A stretch of DNA of 20,536 bases from CAZESH01 sp964514665. GTDB taxonomy: Bacteria; Bacillota; Bacilli; Paenibacillales; KCTC-25726. This document shows, in pieces, positions 8,931-14,644 of the stretch. The translations under genes and the position numbers were made by a program. The notes under the pieces are model-generated. The model saw nothing but the letters and a program-made list of their open reading frames with translations, did not search any database and was not told the DNA's origin. Location: the NCBI GenBank assembly GCA_964514665.1, contig CAZESH010000046.1, positions 1 through 20,536 of the forward strand. The letters are read 5' to 3'. Numbering within the stretch: position 1 is the stretch's first letter; each line of letters starts with the position of its first letter.

Positions 8931-8939
8931 TGTGGATAA
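8931..8939 (-). promoter_or_regulatory. DnaA box, perfect consensus
   Basis: TGTGGATAA on the plus strand (TTATCCACA on the minus strand) is a perfect DnaA box. It lies 12 bases from the nearest trio and in the opposite orientation to the boxes upstream of dnaA, so it is the likely anchor box of the unwinding element. Confidence 0.9.
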
Positions 8940-8973
8940 ATAGATAAATCTTAATGGGTTAAGCCTCTCCACA

Positions 8974-8982
8974 TGTGTATAA
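8974..8982 (-). promoter_or_regulatory. DnaA box, one mismatch
   Basis: TGTGTATAA on the plus strand (TTATACACA on the minus strand) matches TTATNCACA. It abuts a weaker inverted box CTCTCCACA (8965-8973), forming a head-to-head pair around CACATGTG. Confidence 0.75.
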
Positions 8983-9005
8983 GTTGTGTGTAGTTTTAAC
9001 TTTAT

Positions 9006-10364
9006 TCAGGATGTCGTGTTCTTGATTTGTCCCTTTAAATTATGGATGATTTTATAAAGCTCCTGATCTTTTTTTAAAGTATCGGTAATTTTGTCATGAG
9101 CATGGATGACGGTTGTATGATCGCGGCCGCCGAACGCTTCGCCGATCTTCGGCAGGGAAAGGTCGGTCAATTCTCTGGATAGATACATGGCGATCTGCCG
9201 GGGAAATACCACGGCTTTGGTTCTTTTTCTGGCTTTGAAATCCTCCATGCGGACTCCGAAGAAATGGCCGACTTTCTCTTGGATATCCTGAACCGTAATA
9301 ACCTTGGGACGGTTGGAGGGCATGATATCCCTCAAGGCTTCTGCCGCCAAATGCGTAGTAATGTCCTCATTGACCAGGGAAGAATAGGCGACGACCCGAA
9401 TCAATGCGCCTTCAAGCTCACGGATGTTCGTATCGATTTGATTTGCAATATACATTAATGCTTCGTTGGGAATGTCCAGGTTTTCCGCCTTGGCTTTTTT
9501 TCTTAAAATGGCAATTCTCGTTTCCAGATCCGGCGGCTGAATATCGGTAATCAAGCCCCATTCGAAGCGCGAGCGCAATCTTTCTTCAAGCGTAGGGATT
9601 TCCTTCGGAGGCCGGTCGCTGGAAATGATGATTTGCTTTCGTTCTTCGTGAAGAGCATTGAAGGTATGGAAAAATTCTTCCTGAGTCCCGTCTTTTCCCG
9701 CAAGAAATTGAATGTCATCTATGAGCAGGATATCAATATTGCGGTATTTGTTGCGGAAGCTTTCTCCGCGATTGTCCCGGATTGCGTTGATAAATTCATT
9801 GGTGAATTTCTCGGAAGAAATATACAGCACTTTTGCTGCAGGATTGTGTTCCAAAATATAATGTCCGATCGCATGCATCAAATGCGTTTTTCCGAGTCCG
9901 ACGCCGCCGTATAAAAACAACGGATTGTACGCTTTTGCCGGTGCTTCCGCCACGGCCAAGGAAGCGGCGTGGGCAAAGCGGTTGCCGGCTCCGATGACAA
10001 AAGTGTCAAACGTATATTTGGGATTTAATATATGGGTGAATGTTTCCTCATTGGATGAGACAGGCTGTTTTTGTGTTTGCAGCTGCGGAGAAGCGGGAAA
10101 GCGCTCCTGATTCTCATCCTCCAATACGAAGTTGATTTCTACCTGACGCTCAAGAACTTCAAATACCGACATTTTAATTAATTTGGTGTAGCGGCTTTCG
10201 AGCCATTCTCTGGCAAAATTATTGGGAGCGCAGATTACAAGCTTCGTTTCGTTAAATTCCAGTGCCTTGGTTGATTTCAACCAGGTGTCGAAGCTGGGTT
10301 TACTCAGTTTGGTATGTATAACTGAAAGGACTTGCTGCCAGAGTTCATTGGAATGGCTTTCCAC
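9006..10364 (-). CDS. dnaA: Chromosomal replication initiator DnaA
   Basis: A 452-residue DnaA. Domain I occupies roughly 1-80 (ELWQQVLSVI, KPSFDTWLKSTKA, W54 in the REWLESRY helix), followed by a Q-rich domain II linker to about 110. The AAA+ domain has Walker A GGVGLGKT (153-160), Walker B LLIDDIQF (213-220), sensor ISSDRPP and the arginine-finger region ERLRSRFEWGL (261-271). The domain IV signature GEAFGGRDHTTVIHAHDKI is at 408-426 and binds DnaA boxes. I chose GTG at 10364: AAGGAG lies 11 bases upstream and the product begins MESHSNELWQQ, as in related DnaA proteins. The in-frame GTG at 10376 overlaps that AAGGAG, so it is unlikely. DnaA probably represses its own promoter through the boxes in oriC. 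Confidence 0.98.
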   Translation of the reverse strand: MESHSNELWQQVLSVIHTKLSKPSFDTWLKSTKALEFNETKLVICAPNNFAREWLESRYTKLIKMSVFEVLERQVEINFVLEDENQERFPASPQLQTQKQPVSSNEETFTHILNPKYTFDTFVIGAGNRFAHAASLAVAEAPAKAYNPLFLYGGVGLGKTHLMHAIGHYILEHNPAAKVLYISSEKFTNEFINAIRDNRGESFRNKYRNIDILLIDDIQFLAGKDGTQEEFFHTFNALHEERKQIIISSDRPPKEIPTLEERLRSRFEWGLITDIQPPDLETRIAILRKKAKAENLDIPNEALMYIANQIDTNIRELEGALIRVVAYSSLVNEDITTHLAAEALRDIMPSNRPKVITVQDIQEKVGHFFGVRMEDFKARKRTKAVVFPRQIAMYLSRELTDLSLPKIGEAFGGRDHTTVIHAHDKITDTLKKDQELYKIIHNLKGQIKNTTS

Positions 10365-10521
10365 AGGCGAGTTCACTCCTTAAATAATTGCTTTTGTGGC
10401 TACAGCCAATTGAAGCGTAGTAAATAGACCTCCAATGTCAGCATTCTGATTCAAATCTGCTTAAGGTTTGATCTATATGCCATGGAAGCTGCTTTTAGTT
10501 TTAAAAATCATTAATAGACAG

Positions 10522-10542
10522 AAAAAACCTTTGACAGGTTTT
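10522..10542 (-). terminator. Terminator-like hairpin in the dnaA leader
   Basis: On the minus strand a 7-bp stem AAAACCT/AGGTTTT (10536-10542 with 10524-10530) has a 5-base loop and runs into six T residues. It lies about 160 bases upstream of the dnaA start and downstream of both candidate promoters. The stem has only two G-C pairs, so it would be a weak terminator or attenuator, or chance in A/T-rich DNA. Confidence 0.3.
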
Positions 10543-10562
10543 GTAGAATCTTGGCAAGACAA

Positions 10563-10591
10563 AGGATATGATGTCGAATAGGTATTCACAA
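10563..10591 (-). promoter_or_regulatory. Candidate dnaA promoter (proximal)
   Basis: On the minus strand TTGTGA (10586-10591) is followed after 17 bases by TATCCT (10563-10568). The candidate Spo0A box 10572-10578 lies in the spacer and a degenerate DnaA box overlaps the -35. The -10 is a modest match. Confidence 0.35.
10572..10578 (+). promoter_or_regulatory. Candidate Spo0A box
   Basis: TGTCGAA exactly matches the core Spo0A (0A) box. It lies within oriC between a candidate dnaA -35 and -10. A seven-base match alone is weak, but B. subtilis oriC carries functional 0A boxes and a second copy lies about 250 bases away. Confidence 0.45.
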
Positions 10592-10638
10592 ATTAAGAGG
10601 AGTGTGAATGAATTTATCCGAAGCAAGGGGAATTTCTT

Positions 10639-10666
10639 AACATAGTTATCCACATGCTGTTGACAA
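10639..10666 (-). promoter_or_regulatory. Candidate dnaA promoter (distal)
   Basis: On the minus strand TTGTCA (10661-10666) and TATGTT (10639-10644) are separated by 16 bases that contain the perfect DnaA box 10646-10654. It would give a leader of about 270 bases before dnaA. The match is moderate; the embedded DnaA box supports autorepression. Confidence 0.4.
10646..10654 (+). promoter_or_regulatory. DnaA box, perfect consensus
   Basis: TTATCCACA on the plus strand. It lies wholly inside the 16-base spacer of a candidate dnaA promoter, so DnaA bound here could block its own transcription. Confidence 0.9.
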
Positions 10667-10684
10667 CTTGTCTGTTTTTTTGAA

Positions 10685-10693
10685 TTATACACA
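10685..10693 (+). promoter_or_regulatory. DnaA box, one mismatch
   Basis: TTATACACA matches TTATNCACA and lies 39 bases from the perfect box at 10646, in the same orientation. Confidence 0.75.
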
Positions 10694-10749
10694 ACAAAGT
10701 AATCTAATGATATCAAAACAAAACAGCGATTTCAATTGAATTCTGCGAT

Positions 10750-10758
10750 TTATCCACA
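10750..10758 (+). promoter_or_regulatory. DnaA box, perfect consensus
   Basis: TTATCCACA on the plus strand, third of the four same-orientation boxes upstream of dnaA. A degenerate inverted box TGTGAGTAA follows at 10771-10779. Confidence 0.9.
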
Positions 10759-10822
10759 TTTTCAATAACTTGTGAGTAAAATGTATGCACAACACTATAT
10801 ATTGTGCACAATCTGTTGATTT

Positions 10823-10829
10823 TTCGACA
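10823..10829 (-). promoter_or_regulatory. Candidate Spo0A box, extended match
   Basis: The minus strand reads TTGTCGAAAAA around this site, close to the extended consensus TTTGTCGAAAA. It lies between DnaA boxes 10750 and 10853, a position where Spo0A~P could hinder DnaA binding, as reported for B. subtilis. Confidence 0.55.
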
Positions 10830-10852
10830 ATTCGCTTATTTTTTCTGGGATG

Positions 10853-10861
10853 TTATACACA
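10853..10861 (+). promoter_or_regulatory. DnaA box, one mismatch
   Basis: TTATACACA matches TTATNCACA. It is the fourth and rpmH-proximal member of the same-orientation series, with increasing spacing of 39, 65 and 103 bases. Confidence 0.75.
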
Positions 10862-10955
10862 ATTTTATCACGAGATAATCATGCTTCGATCAAAGCATTG
10901 ACTTCTTTTTGTTGTTGTAATAAAATATTGATGTTTGTCACTTGTGTGTTTTTTG

Positions 10956-10984
10956 TTGACTTTTTTTTCTTCCCATGATTTAAT
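10956..10984 (+). promoter_or_regulatory. rpmH sigma-A promoter
   Basis: TTGACT (10956-10961) is followed after exactly 17 bases by TTTAAT (10979-10984), giving a leader of about 42 bases. It is the best promoter on the plus side of oriC and matches the strong expression expected for a ribosomal protein. Confidence 0.75.
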
Positions 10985-11032
10985 TTAAAAGTGTTTTTAG
11001 TGCGAAAGTTATTCCTTAAGGGGGTGCGATAG

Positions 11033-11167
11033 ATGAAACCGACATTTCAACCGAATGTAAGAAGACGCAAAAAAGTTCATGGTTTCCGGAACAGAATGAG
11101 TACGAAAAACGGCCGTAAGGTCCTCAGTGCTCGTCGCAAAAAAGGCAGAAAAGTAGTCAGCGCTTAA
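11033..11167 (+). CDS. rpmH: 50S ribosomal protein L34
   Basis: A 44-residue, very basic protein beginning MKPTFQPNVRRRKK, with the L34 core VHGFRNRMSTKNGRKVLSARR and the end GRKVVSA. It is the usual Bacillales length and sits at the invariant position next to oriC. L34 is a late-assembling protein of the large ribosomal subunit. AAGGGGG lies 8 bases before the ATG. It is driven by the TTGACT/TTTAAT promoter just upstream and followed by a hairpin terminator at 11179-11205, which probably reduces flow into rnpA rather than fully separating them. Confidence 0.98.
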   Translation: MKPTFQPNVRRRKKVHGFRNRMSTKNGRKVLSARRKKGRKVVSA

Positions 11168-11178
11168 TAAACGAAAAC

Positions 11179-11205
11179 AAGGCCACCTAACGTGGCTTTT
11201 TTTTT
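11179..11205 (+). terminator. Terminator between rpmH and rnpA
   Basis: Stem AAGGCCAC/GTGGCTTT (11179-11186 with 11192-11199, one G.U pair) has a 5-base loop and runs into nine T residues. It lies 11 bases after the rpmH stop, a typical strong intrinsic terminator that would set rpmH well above rnpA in expression. Confidence 0.88.
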
Positions 11206-11263
11206 ATTGTCATCGACGCTATAATTTGTATAAAGTCCGTGACATAAATATGGAGTGTTGCAA

Positions 11264-11638
11264 TTGCAAAAGGAAAACCGTTTAGCTAAAAAAGCCGATT
11301 ATAATCGCGTATATAGACACGGGAAATCGATAGCCAATCATCAATTTGTGATGTATTTGCTGCCCCAGCCAAGAATTGAGCATTTTCGTTTGGGGATATC
11401 GGTCAGCAAGAAGGTTGGCAATGCTGTGGTACGAAACCGAATTCGCAGACTGGTCAAGGAAGTTGCGAGAATTCATAAGGATAAAATCAATCCGCATGTT
11501 GATCTCATTTTCATTGCCAGGAAGCCTGCTGCCGATTTGACTTTCCATGATGTGGAGAAAAGCTTGCTCCATTTATTGTGGAAATCCTCTCAGCCGGCAG
11601 AAGGGAAGAACGGGTTTAAGAAAAGGCCGCAGCGATAG
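11264..11638 (+). CDS. rnpA: Ribonuclease P protein component
   Basis: A 124-residue basic protein that binds RNase P RNA and the 5' leader of pre-tRNA. The signature is complete: ANHQFVMY (24-31), LGISVSKKVGNAVVRNRIRRLVKE (43-66, with the RNR motif at 58-60) and IARKPA (84-89). I chose TTG at 11264 (MQKENRLAKKADYNRVYRHG) because GGAG lies 8 bases upstream. GTG at 11255 and TTG at 11258 lie on or directly beside that ribosome site. It follows rpmH, as in nearly all bacteria, but a terminator separates them, so expression may depend on read-through or an undetected promoter. Confidence 0.97.
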   Translation: MQKENRLAKKADYNRVYRHGKSIANHQFVMYLLPQPRIEHFRLGISVSKKVGNAVVRNRIRRLVKEVARIHKDKINPHVDLIFIARKPAADLTFHDVEKSLLHLLWKSSQPAEGKNGFKKRPQR

Positions 11639-11652
11639 AAGATGCTCCAGAG

Positions 11653-11681
11653 TTTCTTTAGGCTTCAATCTATGATATAGT
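11653..11681 (+). promoter_or_regulatory. Candidate extended -10 promoter for yidC
   Basis: TATAGT (11676-11681) is preceded by TG one base away (11673-11674), an extended -10. The -35 position (11653-11658, TTTCTT) is poor. It lies in the 104-base rnpA-yidC gap and would give a short leader. Confidence 0.35.
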
Positions 11682-11742
11682 GTAGTTTGAATGTTCCCGA
11701 GTGGATATTAGATGTTTATTTTTACATAGGAGGAATTTGACT

Positions 11743-12489
11743 TTGTATCGTCGTATATATAAGTGGTTACCCATTTTTTTGATCATCATGTTCCTGTCCG
11801 GTTGCAGCAGCAGTACACATCCCAAGCCAATTGATCCGACAAGTGGAGGAATTTGGGACAAATATTTTGTATATCCGTTATCCTTTACGTTAGATTGGTT
11901 TAAAGATTTGTTGTGGGGTCAATACGGTTTATCCATTCTTGTGGTAACCATCATTATCAGAATGATCATTCTTCCGCTTACATTAAAGCAGTATCGCAGC
12001 TCGAAGCAGATGCAGGCACTGCAGCCTGAACTGAAGAAGCTAAAAGAAAAATACAAGGACGATACAAAGAAGCAGCAGGAAGAAACAATGAAGCTGTTTC
12101 AGCAGCAGGGCGTTAATCCGCTTTCCGGTTGTTTTCCGCTGGTGATTCAAATGCCGATTCTGATCGCATTGTACAATTCGATTGTCAGAAATCCTGAAAT
12201 TCATTCTCATACTTTCCTGTGGATGAAGTTGGGGAATGCGGATCCTTATTATATCTTGCCGGCGATTGCAGCATTAACAACCTTTGTTCAGCAAAAGATC
12301 ATGGCCAAAACAACAACCACGCCTCCGCAAATGCAGAGCATCATGTATATTTTCCCGGTGTTGATCTTTGTAATGGCGATGAACTTTCCGTCCGCTCTAC
12401 CGCTGTACTGGATTTACAGCAACCTGTTTACCATCGTTCAGACTTATTTTATATATGGAGGATCTCAAAAGGGAGGCCTTTCCAAATGA
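11743..12489 (+). CDS. yidC: Membrane protein insertase YidC/SpoIIIJ-type lipoprotein
   Basis: A 248-residue YidC/Oxa1-family insertase that helps membrane proteins insert, alone or with SecYEG. A signal peptide ends in lipobox LSGC, with the lipidated Cys at position 21. The first membrane segment (about 62-80) carries R73, the conserved hydrophilic-groove arginine of Gram-positive YidC. A charged cytoplasmic hairpin (about 84-120) and the NPLSGCFPLVIQMPILIALY block (125-144) follow, then membrane segments near 170-185, 200-215 and 218-236. I chose TTG at 11743 (MYRRIYKWLPIFLI), with AGGAGG 9 bases upstream; TTG at 11737 is too close to it. Its stop overlaps the jag start (ATGA), implying coupled translation. 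In B. subtilis this paralogue (SpoIIIJ) is also needed for sporulation. Confidence 0.97.
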   Translation: MYRRIYKWLPIFLIIMFLSGCSSSTHPKPIDPTSGGIWDKYFVYPLSFTLDWFKDLLWGQYGLSILVVTIIIRMIILPLTLKQYRSSKQMQALQPELKKLKEKYKDDTKKQQEETMKLFQQQGVNPLSGCFPLVIQMPILIALYNSIVRNPEIHSHTFLWMKLGNADPYYILPAIAALTTFVQQKIMAKTTTTPPQMQSIMYIFPVLIFVMAMNFPSALPLYWIYSNLFTIVQTYFIYGGSQKGGLSK

Positions 12490-13103
12490 ATAAAATTACA
12501 GTGACAGGTAAATCAATTGAAGAAGCAGTCAAATCCGGATTGGAGCGACTGCAAACCACCGAAGACCGAGTAAAAATCAATATATTGGACCAGCCGACCA
12601 AGGGATTGTTCGGCTTGCTCGGTTCGAAGGAAGCAAAGGTTGAATTGGAGCTTTTACCTGATCCTGTGGACGAGGTTGTTGTTTTTTTGCAAAAGGTGTT
12701 TGATGCCATGAAGGTTCCCGTGCGCATCGACAGAGAGGATCATAAAGACGGAACAACCTTGAATTTATCCGGTCCTGAATTGGGAATTCTTATCGGCAGA
12801 AGAGGCCAAACCTTGGATTCCTTGCAATTTCTGGCCAATATTGTGGCCAATCGTTTCACCGATATGCATATGAGAATCATTCTGGATGCGGAAAATTTTC
12901 GCGAACGGCGTAAAAAAACGTTGGAGAGCTTGTCCGTGAGACTGGCTGGAAGGGTTGTCAAGACAAGCAAAGATGTGGTGCTCGAACCCATGTCTCCGCA
13001 GGAACGCAAAGTCATTCATACGTTTTTGCAGGATCATCCCAAGGTGCAGACGTTTAGCAGGGGAGAAGAACCCAATCGCAGAGTGGTCATTACGTTGAAA
13101 TAA
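12486..13103 (+). CDS. jag: Jag/KhpB RNA-binding protein
   Basis: A 205-residue cytosolic RNA-binding protein with three parts. A Jag_N domain (about 1-52) contains TVTGKSIEEAV and KGLFGLLGSKEA. A KH domain (about 60-135) has the loop IGRRGQTLDSLQ at 103-114. A C-terminal R3H domain (about 138-205) has ERKVIHTFLQDH. KhpB proteins pair with KhpA and bind many small RNAs and mRNAs, with effects on cell elongation in streptococci. The ATG overlaps the yidC stop by four bases and GGGAGG lies 9 bases upstream, so it is translationally coupled to yidC, an arrangement conserved across Firmicutes. A strong terminator follows. Confidence 0.96.
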   Translation: MNKITVTGKSIEEAVKSGLERLQTTEDRVKINILDQPTKGLFGLLGSKEAKVELELLPDPVDEVVVFLQKVFDAMKVPVRIDREDHKDGTTLNLSGPELGILIGRRGQTLDSLQFLANIVANRFTDMHMRIILDAENFRERRKKTLESLSVRLAGRVVKTSKDVVLEPMSPQERKVIHTFLQDHPKVQTFSRGEEPNRRVVITLK

Positions 13104-13124
13104 TTTTGCTGCAGGTATAAATCG

Positions 13125-13160
13125 AGCAATGACTTGGTTGTTTACGGTCATTGCTTTTTC
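13125..13160 (+). terminator. Terminator of the yidC-jag unit
   Basis: A 9-bp perfect stem (13125-13133 with 13147-13155, AGCAATGAC/GTCATTGCT) has a 13-base loop and is followed by TTTTTCTTT. It lies 22 bases after the jag stop. Confidence 0.88.
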
Positions 13161-13174
13161 TTTAGATTTATGGA

Positions 13175-13203
13175 GTAAAGATGTCAATTGGGAATGCTAT
13201 AGG
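13175..13203 (+). promoter_or_regulatory. Weak candidate promoter for mnmE-mnmG-rsmG
   Basis: TATAGG (13198-13203) with TG one base upstream forms an extended -10. The -35 position (GTAAAG) is poor. A promoter is expected here because a terminator ends the preceding unit, and nothing better is visible. Confidence 0.25.
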
Positions 13204-13238
13204 CAAGGATAAAGAAATAAACAAATTGGGTGGTTTAT

Positions 13239-14615
13239 GTGCTGATAGATACAATAGCTGCGATTTCCACACCGCCGGGGGAAGGCGGCATTGCCGTCAT
13301 TCGTGTAAGCGGTCCGGATGCGATTCGGCTTGTTGATCCGGTATTTGCAGGCAAACAACCGCTTGCAGAGGTGTCGACGCACACCATACACTACGGTTTC
13401 ATTCGAGATCCGGGAAGCGACGAAAAATTAGAAGAAGTACTGGTTACCATAATGCGTGCTCCGCGATCTTTCACGAAAGAGGACGTTGTTGAAATCAGCT
13501 GCCATGGCGGATACATCTCTGTAAAGAGAGTGCTTGATCTGCTTTTGGATCAGGGGATTCAGCTGGCTGAGCCGGGAGAGTTTACGAAACGGGCTTTTTT
13601 GAATGGAAGAATCGATCTCTCCCAGGCGGAAGCGGTAATCGACTTGATCCGCTCCAAATCGGATCGTGCTTTTTCCATTGCTTTCAAACAAATACAAGGC
13701 AATTTATCCGATAAAATCAAAGCTCTACGGTATCAATTGTTGGAGCTGATGGCGCATATCGAGGTTAATATCGATTATCCCGAACATGACGTCGCTGATA
13801 TGACGAATCAATTGATTGAGCAAAAATGTCGTGCGGTACTGGCAGAAATCAATCGTTTGCTGCAAACCGCCGATCAGGGTAAAATTCTTCGCGAGGGCAT
13901 CGTTACGGCAATTATCGGCAGGCCGAATGTAGGAAAATCATCACTGCTGAACATGCTGGCCAAAGAAAATCGCGCGATTGTTACCGATATTCCCGGGACT
14001 ACGCGCGATGTGATAGAAGAATTTGTGACTTTGGGGGGCATTCCTTTAAGGGTTCTGGATACGGCAGGAATTCGTGAGGCTGTCGATCTGGTTGAAAAAA
14101 TCGGTGTGGAAAAATCAAGAGAGGCGCTGTCTGAAGCGGATTTAATCCTCTTTGTATTCAATCATAACGATGTCTTGCATGAGGATGAGCTGCAATTAAT
14201 CGATCAAGTTAAAGACAGGCCTTGCATCGCGATAATCAATAAAACTGATTTGCCGAAACGAATCGAAATGGATCAAATAAAAGCATATTTTGGCGAAAAG
14301 CGGATGGTTGAGATGTCCATGACGGGTCAAAGCGGGATGGACCAGCTTGAGAAGGCGATCGTTTCGTTATTTTTCAGTGGAAAGTTGGAAATGAATGATT
14401 TAACATATGTAAGTAATGTCAGACATATTCAGCTGTTGAAAAAGGCGAAACAGTCGCTTTTGGATACTTTAAACGGTGTGGATCAGGGGATACCGATCGA
14501 CATCATACAAATCGATATCAAAGCGGCATGGGAGCTGCTTGGGGAAATTATCGGGGATTCGGTCAGCGATTCACTGCTTGACCAAATTTTTTCCCAGTTT
14601 TGTTTGGGAAAATAA
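13239..14615 (+). CDS. mnmE: tRNA modification GTPase MnmE
   Basis: A 458-residue GTPase that with MnmG adds the aminomethyl-type group to U34 of certain tRNAs. The N-terminal folate-binding domain begins LIDTIAAISTPPGEGGIAVIR. The G domain has G1 GRPNVGKSS (227-235), G2 PGTTRD (252-257), G3 DTAGIRE (274-280) and G4 NKTD (334-337). It ends in FCLGK with the conserved catalytic Cys at 455. Length matches Bacillus (459). I chose GTG at 13239 because GGGTGG lies 5 bases upstream and it begins at the conserved N-terminus. GTG at 13230 lies within that ribosome site. Followed by mnmG after 29 bases. Confidence 0.98.
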   Translation: MLIDTIAAISTPPGEGGIAVIRVSGPDAIRLVDPVFAGKQPLAEVSTHTIHYGFIRDPGSDEKLEEVLVTIMRAPRSFTKEDVVEISCHGGYISVKRVLDLLLDQGIQLAEPGEFTKRAFLNGRIDLSQAEAVIDLIRSKSDRAFSIAFKQIQGNLSDKIKALRYQLLELMAHIEVNIDYPEHDVADMTNQLIEQKCRAVLAEINRLLQTADQGKILREGIVTAIIGRPNVGKSSLLNMLAKENRAIVTDIPGTTRDVIEEFVTLGGIPLRVLDTAGIREAVDLVEKIGVEKSREALSEADLILFVFNHNDVLHEDELQLIDQVKDRPCIAIINKTDLPKRIEMDQIKAYFGEKRMVEMSMTGQSGMDQLEKAIVSLFFSGKLEMNDLTYVSNVRHIQLLKKAKQSLLDTLNGVDQGIPIDIIQIDIKAAWELLGEIIGDSVSDSLLDQIFSQFCLGK

Positions 14616-14644
14616 GCTCAGATTGAAAAGAAGGGAGAGTAACT

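Larger units (their letters stand above)
8876..8982 (-). other. dnaA-dnaN intergenic origin segment: DnaA boxes plus DnaA-trio unwinding element
   Basis: The 193-base dnaA-dnaN gap holds an A/T-rich stretch (8876-8903) and then the triplets TAG-TAT-AAG-TAG-TAG (8904-8918). A GC-rich GTGCGG follows, within a 12-base spacer, and then a perfect TGTGGATAA (8931-8939). Read 3' to 5' from the box, the triplets fit the DnaA-trio pattern 3'-[G/A]A[T/A]-5' of the Firmicute basal unwinding system. A second box (8974-8982) and a degenerate head-to-head partner (8965-8973) follow. This is where B. subtilis DNA first opens. Elements are seen; function is inferred from B. subtilis. Confidence 0.75.
10365..11032. 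other. oriC: oriC (upstream part, incAB-like)
   Basis: This 668-base A/T-rich gap separates divergent dnaA and rpmH. It contains no credible gene. It holds four TTATNCACA boxes in one orientation at 10646, 10685, 10750 and 10853. Degenerate boxes lie at 10582 (GTATTCACA), 10771 (TGTGAGTAA), 10783 (GTATGCACA) and 10803 (TTGTGCACA). It also has two Spo0A-type boxes, candidate dnaA promoters, a leader hairpin and the rpmH promoter. Together with the dnaA-dnaN segment it makes a bipartite origin of the B. subtilis type, and gene direction flips here, as expected for the start of bidirectional replication. Confidence 0.92.

Noticed and set aside
10501..10716. 71-codon minus-strand frame in oriC
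   Set aside because: It runs through a perfect DnaA box and candidate promoters, has unstructured A/T-driven composition and no convincing ribosome site.
13230..13238. GTG at 13230 as the mnmE start
   Set aside because: It overlaps the GGGTGG ribosome site and adds three residues absent from the family N-terminus.
13986..14001. CCCGGG-centred site in mnmE as a Noc site
   Set aside because: Only the inner TTCCCGGGA matches (9 of 16), and the bases are dictated by the conserved PGTTRD motif.
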